Part shown: positions 47,046 through 57,803 of the stretch, in pieces
How the letters are laid out: every line of letters begins with the position of its first letter
Numbering within the stretch: position 1 is the stretch's first letter
Origin: Castanea sativa
Taxonomy: Eukaryota; Streptophyta; Magnoliopsida; Fagales; Fagaceae
Reading direction: 5' to 3'
Length of the DNA: 64,000 nt
NCBI RefSeq assembly: GCF_040712315.1
Contig: NC_134016.1
Location: forward strand, 5,878,782-5,942,781
Made by a program: the position numbers and the translations under genes
The notes under the pieces: model-generated
Told to the model about the DNA's origin: nothing
Database searches by the model: none
Seen by the model: the letters and a program-made list of their open reading frames with translations, nothing else

Positions 47046-48121
47046 TGGCAACAGTAACAAACAAATACTGAATATATATATATATAAAGAGAAATATACA
47101 ATTAATTAAAAACTCACAGACCAAATGCGGGAAGGATGAATAATCAGATCAAGTTTTGTGTTTGACACAATCTTTTTAAACAGATTTCGCTCCTTATACA
47201 ATCACTGTGGTGCTTTGAGACCCCCTCACACAATCACTGTGGTGCTTTGAGACTCACGAACATTCGCCTCCCAGGATAAAATGATCTACAGCACGAAAAC
47301 AAAACACAGAAGATCGTGTTTTGCGAATTACTCAATGTCTCTTGCTCTCTCTTTGACACGGAATGAATGCACAAAAATTCTCACTTGGAGAGTTTTCTCT
47401 AAAAAGTATTTTTTATAAATGAGGAACTATCTATAAATTATACGTTACTAAATTCAGTAATAACTACTGTGCACAAGCTAATTAACTTAAAAAATTAAAA
47501 TAATAAAATATTATTGTTTGAACAAGTAGACCCAGGCTACATATGTCAAAGGTCCAACTCAATGTCTAACTCAATGTCCAACTTATGAGTATATAAACTC
47601 ATATATTATCTCTTTTCTTTTTTATATAGGACTCAGAATTTTTACTACTTTTAATAAGTGAACATAAAAATATCAATTTTTTACTCACCCATGCTATTTT
47701 TCCAACAAATTTGCCAAAATAGGTCATCAAAGATTCATAAACTTTAATGTGCTGTAATAATTTCACAAAGACTCAAAGCCATGTGCTCTCAGATTGAGTT
47801 ATTTTTTTTCATTATATTCTGTGTGTTAATGGTTTTTGAAAGTTGAAACCTTTCAAAAAAGAAAAAAAAAAAAGAAAAAAGAAGAAGAATAAAAAGACAA
47901 GTGAAATAGTTTTTCAAGAATTTCAATTCCCCTGCTTTAAACTTCACAAATAGCAAATCTTGAATTCGTTAAATATTTACATTCACATGAAACGCAGTTT
48001 AACTAAAAGAAAAGAAAATCCAAACAACAAAAGCTTAGAAAATCCATATCAATCTAAAAGCAAATTAAAATACCAAATCACAAAGATTCTTCATTCTCAT
48101 CGGAATTTTTTTTTTTTTTTG
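47046..48121. other. Intergenic, no gene seen
   Basis: AT-rich. There is a short tandem repeat near 47200-47255 (CAATCACTGTGGTGCTTTGA twice). Microsatellite-like A/G runs lie near 47860-47900. Confidence 0.45.
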
Positions 48122-48493
48122 TTACATTGAGGAGGGGAGGGGGATGACTAAAAACCAGAGAGCTGTGGCGTAGAGGACAATGACTAGTGCTGATAACATA
48201 AAAGCCACGCCAATAACCCTGCAAAAATATTCAACCCTTGGCTTGTGTTGGATCAACATAGAACCCATGGAGCCCAAAAATGCGCAGAGGGCACAGATTA
48301 GAAACATGCCATAGAGCGTCGGACGGTCTTTGAACAAGACTGGAACTGGTCTTCCATCGACGCTTTCCTGTGGAAGAACCATAAACGTTACAACTGTAGT
48401 GGACGAGATGCAAGCGATTAAACGCCCAACATCCTTTGAACGGAGAGGACTTTCTTGAAGAAGTCGTTCCCAATCCCATAAATTTGCCTTCAT
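48122..48493 (-). CDS. Small three-helix membrane protein, divergent copy 3 (123 aa)
   Basis: ATG at 48491-48493 (MKANLWDWERLLQESPLRSK) to TAA at 48122-48124. Helices lie at about residues 22-41, 59-80 and 91-113, the same layout as the 125-aa copies. Shared motifs are LLQESP/LLQESLL, PQ(E/Q)(S/M)VDGR/TPV, LF(K/R)D.P.LY, SMLIQHKPRVE.F and ALVIVLYATALW. It has a longer C-terminal tail (LVIPLPSSM). It lies tail-to-tail with the plus-strand SAS10 mosaic, so the whole neighbourhood is an inverted version of the left-hand blocks. Function unknown. Confidence 0.75.
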   Translation of the reverse strand: MKANLWDWERLLQESPLRSKDVGRLIACISSTTVVTFMVLPQESVDGRPVPVLFKDRPTLYGMFLICALCAFLGSMGSMLIQHKPRVEYFCRVIGVAFMLSALVIVLYATALWFLVIPLPSSM

Positions 48494-49755
48494 CTCTTTC
48501 TTCTACTTGCGAGCTAGTTGTAGGGCGCTAAACTCTGTCCAACAAATTTGTGAGAAGATTATGATTTACAGACCGGAAAACCCTACCACAGCTTAAAGAA
48601 AAGAACCCCTAGATTTGATCCACCGCCTCGAACTCCATTAAACAATATGATAATAATATCGATTCAGCAAGGCCAGGCCCAAGACATTTTAGGTCTGAGG
48701 GAAGAATTAAAATTGGGCTTTTCTATATTTATGTATTAATTAAATTAATATTTTTATTATAATATATTTTATTTGAAATCTTTATTTTTTTATTTTTGGT
48801 ATTTTGAAGTGTAAATTGATTAATTAAATTTTTGTATTCAAGTTTTTCTAATATCTTCTTTTTTTATTTTCTTTCAACTCTTTTTGGTGAATTTATTGTT
48901 CATTTGTGATATTTTCATCTAAATTTTGTATTGTATTTTGTTTATTACTAATAATAAATTTATTTATTAATATTTTTTTAGACTCATTAATGTTTCTTCT
49001 CTTTTTTTTTTTCTTTTTTTTAAGTTTTTCATATCCAAATGCATATTTTCTAGTTAAAATTTCAAATAAAACAATATTTAAAAAGTATACTTTAGTCTAT
49101 ACATATAATAAATTTTGTTCATAATAGTCATGGTTGTCCCAAATGTTTATTTTTTCTTTACAACAAGTGTCAACACTCTTCTCATGCTCAGTGGCATACT
49201 ATAAATACAATAAAAAGTAAAACTTCATTTAAAAAAAAAAAAAAAAGTCTATAAATTTAGAATACCACTCCAACTAAAACAAAGTACCAATATTTTAAAG
49301 AAATTTAAGTTAATACAAAATTGGTCTTATGTTATGTTCTTTTTGTTACAATCTTGAAATATTTATTTCATAGCTTGTAACCCTATGTATATGCATGAAT
49401 ATACTTAAAAGATACACATTAAAATACATAGTATAAATCGTACATATATAATTTAAATATTATTGAAAGTCATTCTTATATTTTTTTTAACTCTTTAAAA
49501 AGTCTTGTAAGAATGTTATTAGGTAGAAAATGTAAATTGTTCATTTTTTAAATATTTTTATTTTCATTAGTTCTAGGCTCTTTAGTTTTTATACATAATA
49601 ACTCACTTGAATGGATATTTATAATATGGTCCCATATTTGATTCCAAAATTAATAAATAAAACTTTCTTTAAAAATAAATAATTTAGGGTACATGACGCA
49701 AAATTGGACTTCACTTATAGAATCTAATTGAATTTTCTTTAAACTTTACCTATTA

Positions 49756-49792
<37 letters not shown>

Positions 49793-50139
49793 ACTTATAA
49801 ATTTGAATTGTTTTTAGTTATACCAAAAAAAAAAAAAAAAAACTCATAAATATAAAATCATTCAAATTATCTCTTCCTTTAATTTTATATATAATGTTAG
49901 ATATATGATTATGTTTTGTATGATTTATTTATATAGGACTTCTCGTTTTATACACTAAATTAACTACATATAGTGTTAGATATATGATTATGTTTTTTAT
50001 GATTTATTTATATTGGACCCTTTATTTTATACACTAAATTAATAAATTTGGCACAAAAATTAATAAATTTTGCTTAGATGGGACATATATATATGTGTGT
50101 GTGTATGTGACTTATAAACTTGAACTTTTTGCAATGCTG
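48494..50139. other. AT-rich intergenic DNA with microsatellites
   Basis: Poly-T/C tracts near 49000-49020, a (GT)n run at about 49758-49790, and a tandem repeat of about 75 bp (TTAGATATATGATTATGTTT) at about 49897-50040. No coding support. Confidence 0.5.
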
Positions 50140-50677
50140 AGCTTTTTGCAATGGTGGCTTGGACAATCTGGTTTAGACGTAACAAAGTTCACTCAACCCC
50201 ATCAAGTTTCCCTGTCAACCAAATGCAGTAGTGTGCATTCGATTCCTTACTGGAATTTCGGACTGCCAAGGAAGCAACCAACACCAGCCCAACCACTGTC
50301 AAAATGGTCTCCGCCTGCTAGGGATTCTTATAAGGTAAACTTCTATGGCGCCGTTTTTAAGGAGGACAATAGAGTAGGTATTGGAGTGAGAATACAAAAC
50401 TGTCACGGTATGGTTATGGCCTCATTATCTCAAAACATTCCTCTCCCTAGAACTAGAAGCAATTGTAGCAAGAAGAGCACTTGATTTCTCCCTTGAGCTT
50501 GGTTTCACAAAAGCTATCCTTAAGGGAGAGTCCCAGACAATGATGATAGCACTCCAAGATGATTCTCCCTCTCATGCTTCCTTTAGTCTCCTTATTCAGG
50601 ATGCTCATTAAGATGCCGATTTGTTTACTTGTATTAGTTTTTTACATATTGTTAGAGATGACAATTATGTAGCTCAC
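50140..50677 (+). mobile_element. LINE-type RNase H domain remnant
   Basis: Reading 50150-50470 gives WSPPARDSYKVNFYGAVFKE, VGIGVRIQNCHGMVMASLSQ, then after one frameshift ARRALDFSLELGFTKAILKG and near the end VRDDNYVAH. This order (K.N.DGA..., G.G...R...G, E...AL..A...G, R..N..AH) is the RNase H domain at the 3' end of plant LINE polyproteins. A stop and a frameshift make it non-functional. It is cut off by the copia LTR. Confidence 0.75.
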
Positions 50678-53600
50678 TGAGAGCACTAGTAGCTATAAGA
50701 TTGAAGAAATTGAAGATGAAGAAGATCCTATTCCCACGATCAAGAAACAGTGCAAGAGTGAAGTTTAATAGAATTGTGTCGTTTTGATTATGTATATTAG
50801 TTAGTTATAGCACGTGTGCACGTGAGATAGGCAATTAGAATAGTTTAGGCTTTGTAACTAATTTTCCCTCTCAGTGATTATATATTTTATAAAGTTGTGC
50901 TTATTTGTGATTGAGCAATTCTAATCATACTTGAATTCTGTTACAAAACTCTCTCTCCGTCTTGTTGCTCTTTGTTCTTATATTTCATTGCTCTCTATGT
51001 TCTTTCATGGTATTAGAGCTTTGATCCGCATCAATGGCTTCCACAACTTCATCTTCTACCTCTAGTTCAATTCCTGTTATGGCTAGTACAGCTCTAACTG
51101 CAAATGCTTTGTTGCTCCTGTTGTCCAATATGTCTTCAATGATGATTGTCAAGCTTGACTATGACAACTACATCATTTGGAAGCATCAGATTGAGGTAAT
51201 ACTTGAAACCTACTCAATGATTGACATTCTTGATGATTCAATTGTTGCTCCAAATCGTTTTCTGAAGGATTCTTCTGGTAATCTCAATACTAAGATTAAC
51301 CCTAATTTCATTTCTTGGAAGAATCGCGAACAAGCAATGTTCACCTTTATCAATTCTACTTTATCACCTGCTATTCTTACTCTCACTGTTAGGAAAAAAT
51401 CTGCCAAAAGAGTATGGAAGGTGTTAAAAAGAGGTTTGCCTCAATGTCAAGATCTCATGTTATGAGTCTTCGCAATGAACTAAGTGCAATGAAGAAAGGT
51501 ACTGATACAATTGATGATTATTTCCAAAAGATTAAGCAAATTCGTGATAAATGGGCTGCTGTTTATGTGATCTTGGATAATGAAGAGCTTTTTCATATTG
51601 CTCTTGATGGTTTACCCTCAGAATATGATTCTTTTAGTTCTGTAATTAGAACTCGCAGTGATGTTTTGTCTATTGAAGAGTTAAACACTCTACTCAATGC
51701 AGGGGAAAGAGTGATTAAGAAGAGGTCTAATAGTGTTGCTCCTCCTTTAATGGCTATGAATGTGAATTTTCAGTCTCAAAATCAAAGCTTTTCTCAAGGA
51801 AGAGAAGGTAGGTATTCTAATCAGAGAGCCAGAGGTGGTAAAGGCAATTACAACAACAATAGTTACAACAACAACAATGGGGGTTATGGCAATTCTGGCT
51901 ATAATCCTAATCCAGTGCCTCAATCTAAGACACAAGGGGCACAAGGCACTTCTAGTCAACCTCAATCAAACAGACTATCTTGTCAAATATGTGGCAAGGG
52001 TGGTCATTCAGCTCTTGATTGCTATCACAGAATGGACTTTGCATATCAAGCGAGGCATGCACCTGCTAAGTTGGCTTCAATGGTGGCTAACTCCTCTTAA
52101 GTGCAAGGTTATAATGGTTGGCTTACTGATATAGGTTGCTCAGATCATGTCACTCCTAACCTGTCTCAATTATCACTTCATCAGCAACCAGTTGCAGGTA
52201 ATGAAATAGTTACAATAGGCAATGGTCAGGAGCTTCCAGTTACTCATGTTGGTCATGGTGAGCTTACTACTTCTACTCATAACTTTAGGCTTAATAATAT
52301 ACTTAGAGTTCCTGATCTTGCTTCTAACCTCTTGTCTGTTCATAAGTTGTGTCTTCAAAATAATGCCTTTTGTTATTTTAATGCTCAAAAGTTCTTAATT
52401 CAGGATTTGCATTCAGGGAAGATCCTATACAAAGCATTGAGTAAGGATGGGGTGTATACCATTCCATCATCTTCCACCGCCTTTAACTTTAAATCCAGTG
52501 TCTCTGCTTCCCTGTCCACCAAGTTTGATGTTCTTCTGCTTTTACATTACAGGCTTGGGCATCCCAGTTCTAGACTTCTATATTCTGCTCTTAAGCATTT
52601 CATGTATTCTATTTCTTTGTCTCAAATTGAGAACATTTGTTCTTCTTATGAATATTGTATAAGTGCTAAAATGCACAAGTACGCTTGGACTAAGAATCCT
52701 ATTGTGTCTACTTTTGTACTTGATCTTGTTCATAGTGATGTTTGGGGTCCAGCTCCTTTATCTTCTGTTCTTGATTTTTCCTATTATGTGATTTTTGTTG
52801 ATGACTATACTAGTTCTACATGGTTCTTTCTGCTCAAACATAAGAGTGAAGTTTTATCTGTGTTTAAGCATTTTAAGGCATTTGTTGAGAATTAGTTTTC
52901 TACTATACTTAAGGTGCTTGAACTGATAATGGCATTGAGTATACCAATTCTGGTTTTCAAGCTTTTTGCTCATCCAATGGCATTCTTCATCAAACTTCTT
53001 GTCCTCATTCTCCTCAACAGAATGGAGTTTATGAGAGGAAACATAGACACATTGTAGGTCTTTCCCTTCTTTATAGGTCTCATTTGCCTTACAATTACTA
53101 GTCCTATGCCTTTGCTACTATTGTGTTTCTTATTAATAGGTTACTCTTTTCTGTGTTAAACTTTAAGTCCCTATGGGAAGTTTTGTATTCTAAACCACCT
53201 TCTCTCCAAGCTCTTAAGGCCTTTGGTTGTGCTTGTTATCCCTATCTTAGGCCTTACACTAAGAATAAGCTTCAACCTAGATCTCAAGAATGTATTTTCC
53301 TAGGTTATCCTCCTTTGTCAAAGGGCTACATTTGTCTTGATCCAACTAGCAATAAGATTTACATTGCCTGTTATGCCTTGTTCAATGAGTCCTTATTTCC
53401 TTTTGCTCAGCCTTCTTTTTCTACTGATCTTAATGCTTCTTTCACTACTACTTTCACTCTTTGGTTTCCACAAACCTAGTCTAGTCCTTCTTCTGATGTT
53501 GTTAGTCCTGTTGTTTATGAGCTTCCCACTTCTTTTGCTCCTGTTTCCCTTTCATCTTCTTTGGATGTTACAGCTTCCTTATTGCCTTCTCTAGTGCATT

Positions 53601-53742
53601 CTTCCTCTCCCATTCCTGTTTTCCTCCTCCATCTATTATCCTATCTTCTTTTGCTGCTGCTCTTGCACCAGCTGCTTCACCCTCTACTAATATTTCTATT
53701 TCTGATCCTACTCCTTCTTCTCTTCCTATTCCTTATAATTCT
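50678..53742 (+). mobile_element. Ty1/copia retrotransposon, 5' part (LTR, gag, protease, integrase), split by a gypsy insertion
   Basis: The LTR is about 50678-51007, ending TTCTTTCA. The PBS TGGTATTAGAGC follows at 51008, complementary to initiator Met-tRNA as in most copia elements. gag starts at ATG 51034; a frameshift near 51425 moves it to the frame ending at 52100. The zinc knuckle CQICGKGGHSALDC is intact. The protease motif is degraded (TDIGCSDH instead of a D-S/T-G-A type site). The integrase zinc region starts at HYRLGHP. Its core (HSDVWGPAP, then after a frameshift TDNGIEY and SPQQNGVYERKHR) ends in the linker before reverse transcriptase at 53742, where the gypsy LTR begins. RT/RNase H and the 3' LTR must lie beyond the window. 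Non-autonomous. Confidence 0.88.
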
Positions 53743-54270
53743 TGATGATGCCGAAAAATCACCAGTAAGTCGCAAGCACTCCTCTCACCAAAACAACACC
53801 TGCAAAAGAGGAAAAAAGAGGACCTAAAAGAGAGCACCAGTGTGGTGCCGGCCAAAAACCCTTCGAAGGTCAAGTTAGAGTCTTATTTTTCAACCCTAGA
53901 ATGCCAGAGTTGAGATTATTGTCTATACCTTGATACTAGGGTTTCTGGAGTATTTATATTGGCGTAGAACTTCCTTTCCTTTTAGGACTCTACTTCCTTC
54001 TTGAGCCCTTTTCCATTTAGGAGTCTTCTTATTATGGTCAAACGTGTAACGCAAGAACTCCAGGCGTACACGCTTGTGTGGAGATAAAGCAAAGCCAAGT
54101 CAAACACATCGTGTAGCAAACAACTAAGGATTTACAATTAATCAATTACTGGATGGGTACTCAATGATCGGCACCGTCCTATATGCATACCCACGGTATT
54201 AGTCTGTCTACTCCCATTCCGTCCACATAGGACAGAGGAAAGATCCGTCTTATGTTTTTCATCATCTTCA
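53743..54270 (-). repeat. 3' LTR of the Tat element (528 bp by boundary inference)
   Basis: Plus-strand ends are TGATGATGCCG and CATCATCTTCA (TG...CA). Just outside the right end, the minus strand carries a purine-rich stretch (GGAGTGAAGGGGGCAAC) that could be the polypurine tract. A minus-strand TATA box (CCAATATAAATAC complement at 53950-53962) would drive sense transcription. The second LTR confirms the left boundary; the right boundary is inferred. Confidence 0.75.
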
Positions 54271-54439
54271 GTTGCCCCCTTCACTCCTTGGATCCGTCTT
54301 TCAAAACTAGACGGATTCATGGAGTGACAAGTAAATTTGTTGAGATAGGATGGATCTGGTTTATGAAGGACATGTGGCACTTATTGATTAGCTGTTCCCC
54401 TGAAACAAGGCGTCCCCTCGTATTCTGTGCCCTTCACTC

Positions 54440-54447
54440 TATAAAAG
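54440..54447 (+). promoter_or_regulatory. TATA box (TATAAAAG) for the antisense ORF
   Basis: TATAAAAG lies 246 bp upstream of the antisense ORF's ATG, outside the inferred LTR, in the plus orientation. A canonical TATAAA in that place suggests that the extra ORF has its own promoter. Confidence 0.5.
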
Positions 54448-54692
54448 CCTGCCTTTTCTTCCTTCATTTTTCTCTTCCTATTGAAAATTTGCAATCAGAG
54501 CGCCACCGTCATCCATATCGTGCTTTCTTGTCATCCTTCTACTTTTATCCGTCATTTCGCATTTGCTCAATTCGATCCGATATGTACTCCTAACCTTTCT
54601 TCCGTCTATCTCTTTATCATTTATTTTATTTTATATATATGCAATTTCTTTAGATTCGTCAGTCTTAGGTCATGCCGTCACAAATGTAAGTA

Positions 54693-56875
54693 ATGTCTAG
54701 TGCGTCAAGTAATCAATCGTTTGTCCGCGACGGGGCGGGCTACGATGAGAGATTCCCGTCAGATCCAAAAGATCCTGACACTTCAAGTGAAGAGAGGAAT
54801 CCGTCCAGTACCTCTTCTTCCCAAGATGATGAAGGTCTGGAGGTGGAGAGTTCAGAGTCGTCGAGTAGTAGCTTAGATGGTGTGGATCCCCCCGTTCAAT
54901 CAGTGATTGGTTCGGACGGTCTTAGAGAATTTGTCATGTTACCCTTCTGGACAGTGAATGATTTTAGGTCATCAATCACTGAGTCCCACCTCAAAACACT
55001 TAGAACAAAGTATCAAATACCTGATAACGTCCGTCTACGCCTTCCCCACAAGTCCGAGAAGTGTTACTACAGGGGGGTCGACGGTTCTGGAATCTACGAG
55101 CAAGCCATGAAGGCAGGGCTCAGATTCCCTTTGAGTTCTCTCCACCGTCATCTGCTCCAATACCTTGGCATATCCGTCACTCAGATCTCCTCGAAAGCCT
55201 GGAGAGTGTTCATAGGCATAGAAGTTTTATATGGAGCCATGTCCGACGGTGCCCGAAGATTGACGGTGGAAGAATTCTTCCACTGTTACCGTCCGACGGA
55301 GATCGTCAAGTCAAAAGGATTGTACAGTTTCGTAGCCAGGAGCCGGTTGTTGAGGCTAGTCAGTGATACGCTGGACTCTAATAGGGATTGGAAAAGTAGA
55401 TATTTCTTTTTGGAAGGGGATGAATGGATGTGTCGTCCAGGAGATGATATGTATATGCCCGTCGACACTACATGGGGCATAATGCCTCCGTCGGGTATGC
55501 TATTACTTTGGTTTCCGTCTAATTAAATCTTGAAAGTGATTTCACCCCCCCCCTTTTTTTTTCTTTTTTTTTTTAAGTCTAATCGTCTTTTTTGCAGCTC
55601 GGGACCGTCCACAAGTTACCTTAGAGCAGTGGAGTTTCCTGGAGAGAATCTTTAACAAGACGAAGCTTCAAGAGAGGACGTGGGCACAACTCGTCACTCT
55701 TGATACCCTCCATTGGTATTGTGACGGTCCTAAACCTTCAGCTTCCGCCCGCCGTTACGATAGCAGAGTACGCAAATGTAAGTCCGTCGTAAATCTGTCC
55801 GTCTTTTCGTATTGTTTCTATTTTCTACTCTTACCTTTTCTAACATCGGTCTTTGATTTGTAGAGATGGACGCTGCCAAGTGAAGAGCCTTCATCAAACA
55901 ACAAGTAGCGAAGAAAAAACAAGAGGCTGGTCAAGCCAAGGCAACGGCCCCATCTCTTCTGTCAAAATGGAATCAACAAGAGAAGGTGGACCGTCTACCT
56001 AAGAAGCAAAAGATAGAGCCCGTCATAGCGTTGGAGGCCGAGAAGCCACTCGTCAAGCATGGTAAGGGCAAGGGCTTGATGAAGGGTCCAATTCCCACTG
56101 GGGAGAAACCACCCGTTCTCTTCCGAGAAGATTCAAGTTACGCCCTAGAGAAACTTTCGTCCATCCTGACGGCTGACGATTACGAGGACCTCGGCAACCA
56201 TGCGACGGAGGCCATGGGAGAAACAGGCCTCTTTAATATTGCACAGGTACTTTCGAACCCATCCTTTAGCTTTGCAATCTTCATTATCATCCGTCATTTA
56301 CACATTATTCTATTTTGTTTTCAGGCCATGCTGATGATGAAAGGGCTAATGGGCCATTGTCTCAATCACAAGACAGTTATGGACCATCTTAGGAAGAAAA
56401 ATAAGACGATGGAGGATGAGCTTCACGACCTGAAGACCTATTTGGTCAACAAGGATAGAAAGCTTAAGTGCTTGGAGCAGGTTAGGGGTGAGCTGGAGAG
56501 GGAGAATTAGCAGTTGCGCCAAATCCTAAAAGACAAGGAGAAGGAGCTGACGGATACAAAGATCCAACTCCGCGATGTAAAAGAAGTTGCCGTCTAGGAG
56601 TATCGCGACTCGGACCTTTTTCTTGCAGAGCTTGGGAGTTCATTTGCTGACGGATTCGACGATGCCATCCATCAGGTCAAGTCATCGTATCCGGACCTAG
56701 ACGTCTCTCATGTCTCCATTAATGCTCAAGGGCAAACACTCGCGCAGTCCGTTCGTTCAGATAGTACAGACGATGTGCTTGCCATCACTGCCCCAGTTGA
56801 CGAAGGTCAAACTCTCCCTCCAATTCAACCAGATGACGATCAGAGGAATGAACCTACATCCCCCAAGCATCAGTA
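54693..56875 (+). pseudogene. Antisense extra ORF of the Tat element ('putative gypsy-type transposon' domain), spliced, with stops
   Basis: Exon 1 is 54693-55494 (267 codons; Ser/Glu-rich start, then YYRGVDGSGIYEQAMKAGLR and SLHRHLLQYLGISVTQIS). The first intron runs from G|GTATGC to TTTTGCAG at 55597. Exon 2 is 55598-55777 (RDRPQVTLEQWSFLERIF). A second intron starts GTAAGT at 55778. A lysine-rich part follows (KKQKIEPVIALEAEKPLVKH), then a third intron near 56247-56324, and a coiled coil (KTMEDELHDLKTYLVNKDRK). This architecture matches the plant 'putative gypsy type transposon' domain family. Stops are visible at the exon 3 start, in MDAAK|stop|RAF, in EREN|stop|QLRQ and in EVAV|stop|EYRD, so this copy is dead. 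Confidence 0.72.
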
Positions 56876-57084
56876 GTGGCCCCTTTAACCATTGTAAAAA
56901 TTTCTCTTTTTTTTTTTTTTTTATCACGGTCAAAACTTTAACCGTTGTAATTTATTTTGTTGAACCGTCGTATTTTAATTGTAAACATTTCATTTTATGA
57001 AATTTTACTTAGCTTATTTTGTTGAATCTTCGTATTTTGTGAACTTCATTCCATCGTATATTATGTGATAATATGATAATAATT

Positions 57085-57620
57085 CTTGTAGGTTGATCCG
57101 TCCATTATGTGGACAACTTTCACCCATTTGGGTGGTCCGTTCACAATACGGATTTAAAGATCCCTTCATAATGTGGATGACTCGTCCATAATGTGGATTT
57201 TACTCTTGTCCATTTTGAATGACCCGTCCATTATATGGACTTAGTAGGGGTCCGTCCACTATGTGGATTTAACTAATGTCCGTCCATTTTTGGATAATCC
57301 CGTCCTTTGTCTGGGTTCAGTAGTCGACCCGTCCACTTTGTGGACTTTTAAGGTCTTCATCCTTCTGGATGATCCGTCCATTTTATGGACTTGGTAGGGT
57401 CTCCTTTTGGATGATCCGTCCATTTTATGGACTTGGTAGGGTTTCCATCCTTTTGGATGATCCATCCACTTTGTGGACTTTGTAGGTCTTCATCCTTTAG
57501 GATGATCCGTCCACTTTGTGGACTTGGTAGGTCGCCATCCTTTAGAATGACCCGTCCATTTTGTGGACTTTGGTCGTCATCCTTTTGGATGATCTGTCCA
57601 CTTTGTGGACTCGGTAAATT
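57085..57620. repeat. Minisatellite of CCGTCCA...TGTGGAC units in the Tat element
   Basis: Ten or more imperfect units of about 30-60 bp built on GATCCGTCCA(C/T)TTT and (A/G)TGGACTT(G/T)GTAGG, between the integrase end and the antisense ORF. Each unit contains a mini-palindrome (GTCCA...TGGAC). The frames through it in both directions are a by-product. Confidence 0.8.
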
Positions 57621-57803
57621 TTGAGCATCATACACTTCATATGTTCTAAATAAAAAACTCTTTTCAAAATGTTAGATCAGTAGACCATATATTGTTCATG
57701 GAAAGGAAAACTTAAGTTCTGATAATTAAAAACTACAACTGTTTAAAAATGAAATGGAAATATGGGAAATAAGGAGATGGGTGTTGTCTTATGCCCTGCT
57801 GCA

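Noticed and set aside
54138..54593. Frames overlapping the 3' LTR and promoter region
   Set aside because: Not shared in phase between LTR copies; untranslated region of the element.
57259..57635. Repetitive frames and spaced repeats resembling a CRISPR array
   Set aside because: Units are contiguous imperfect minisatellite repeats without unique spacers, inside a plant retrotransposon.
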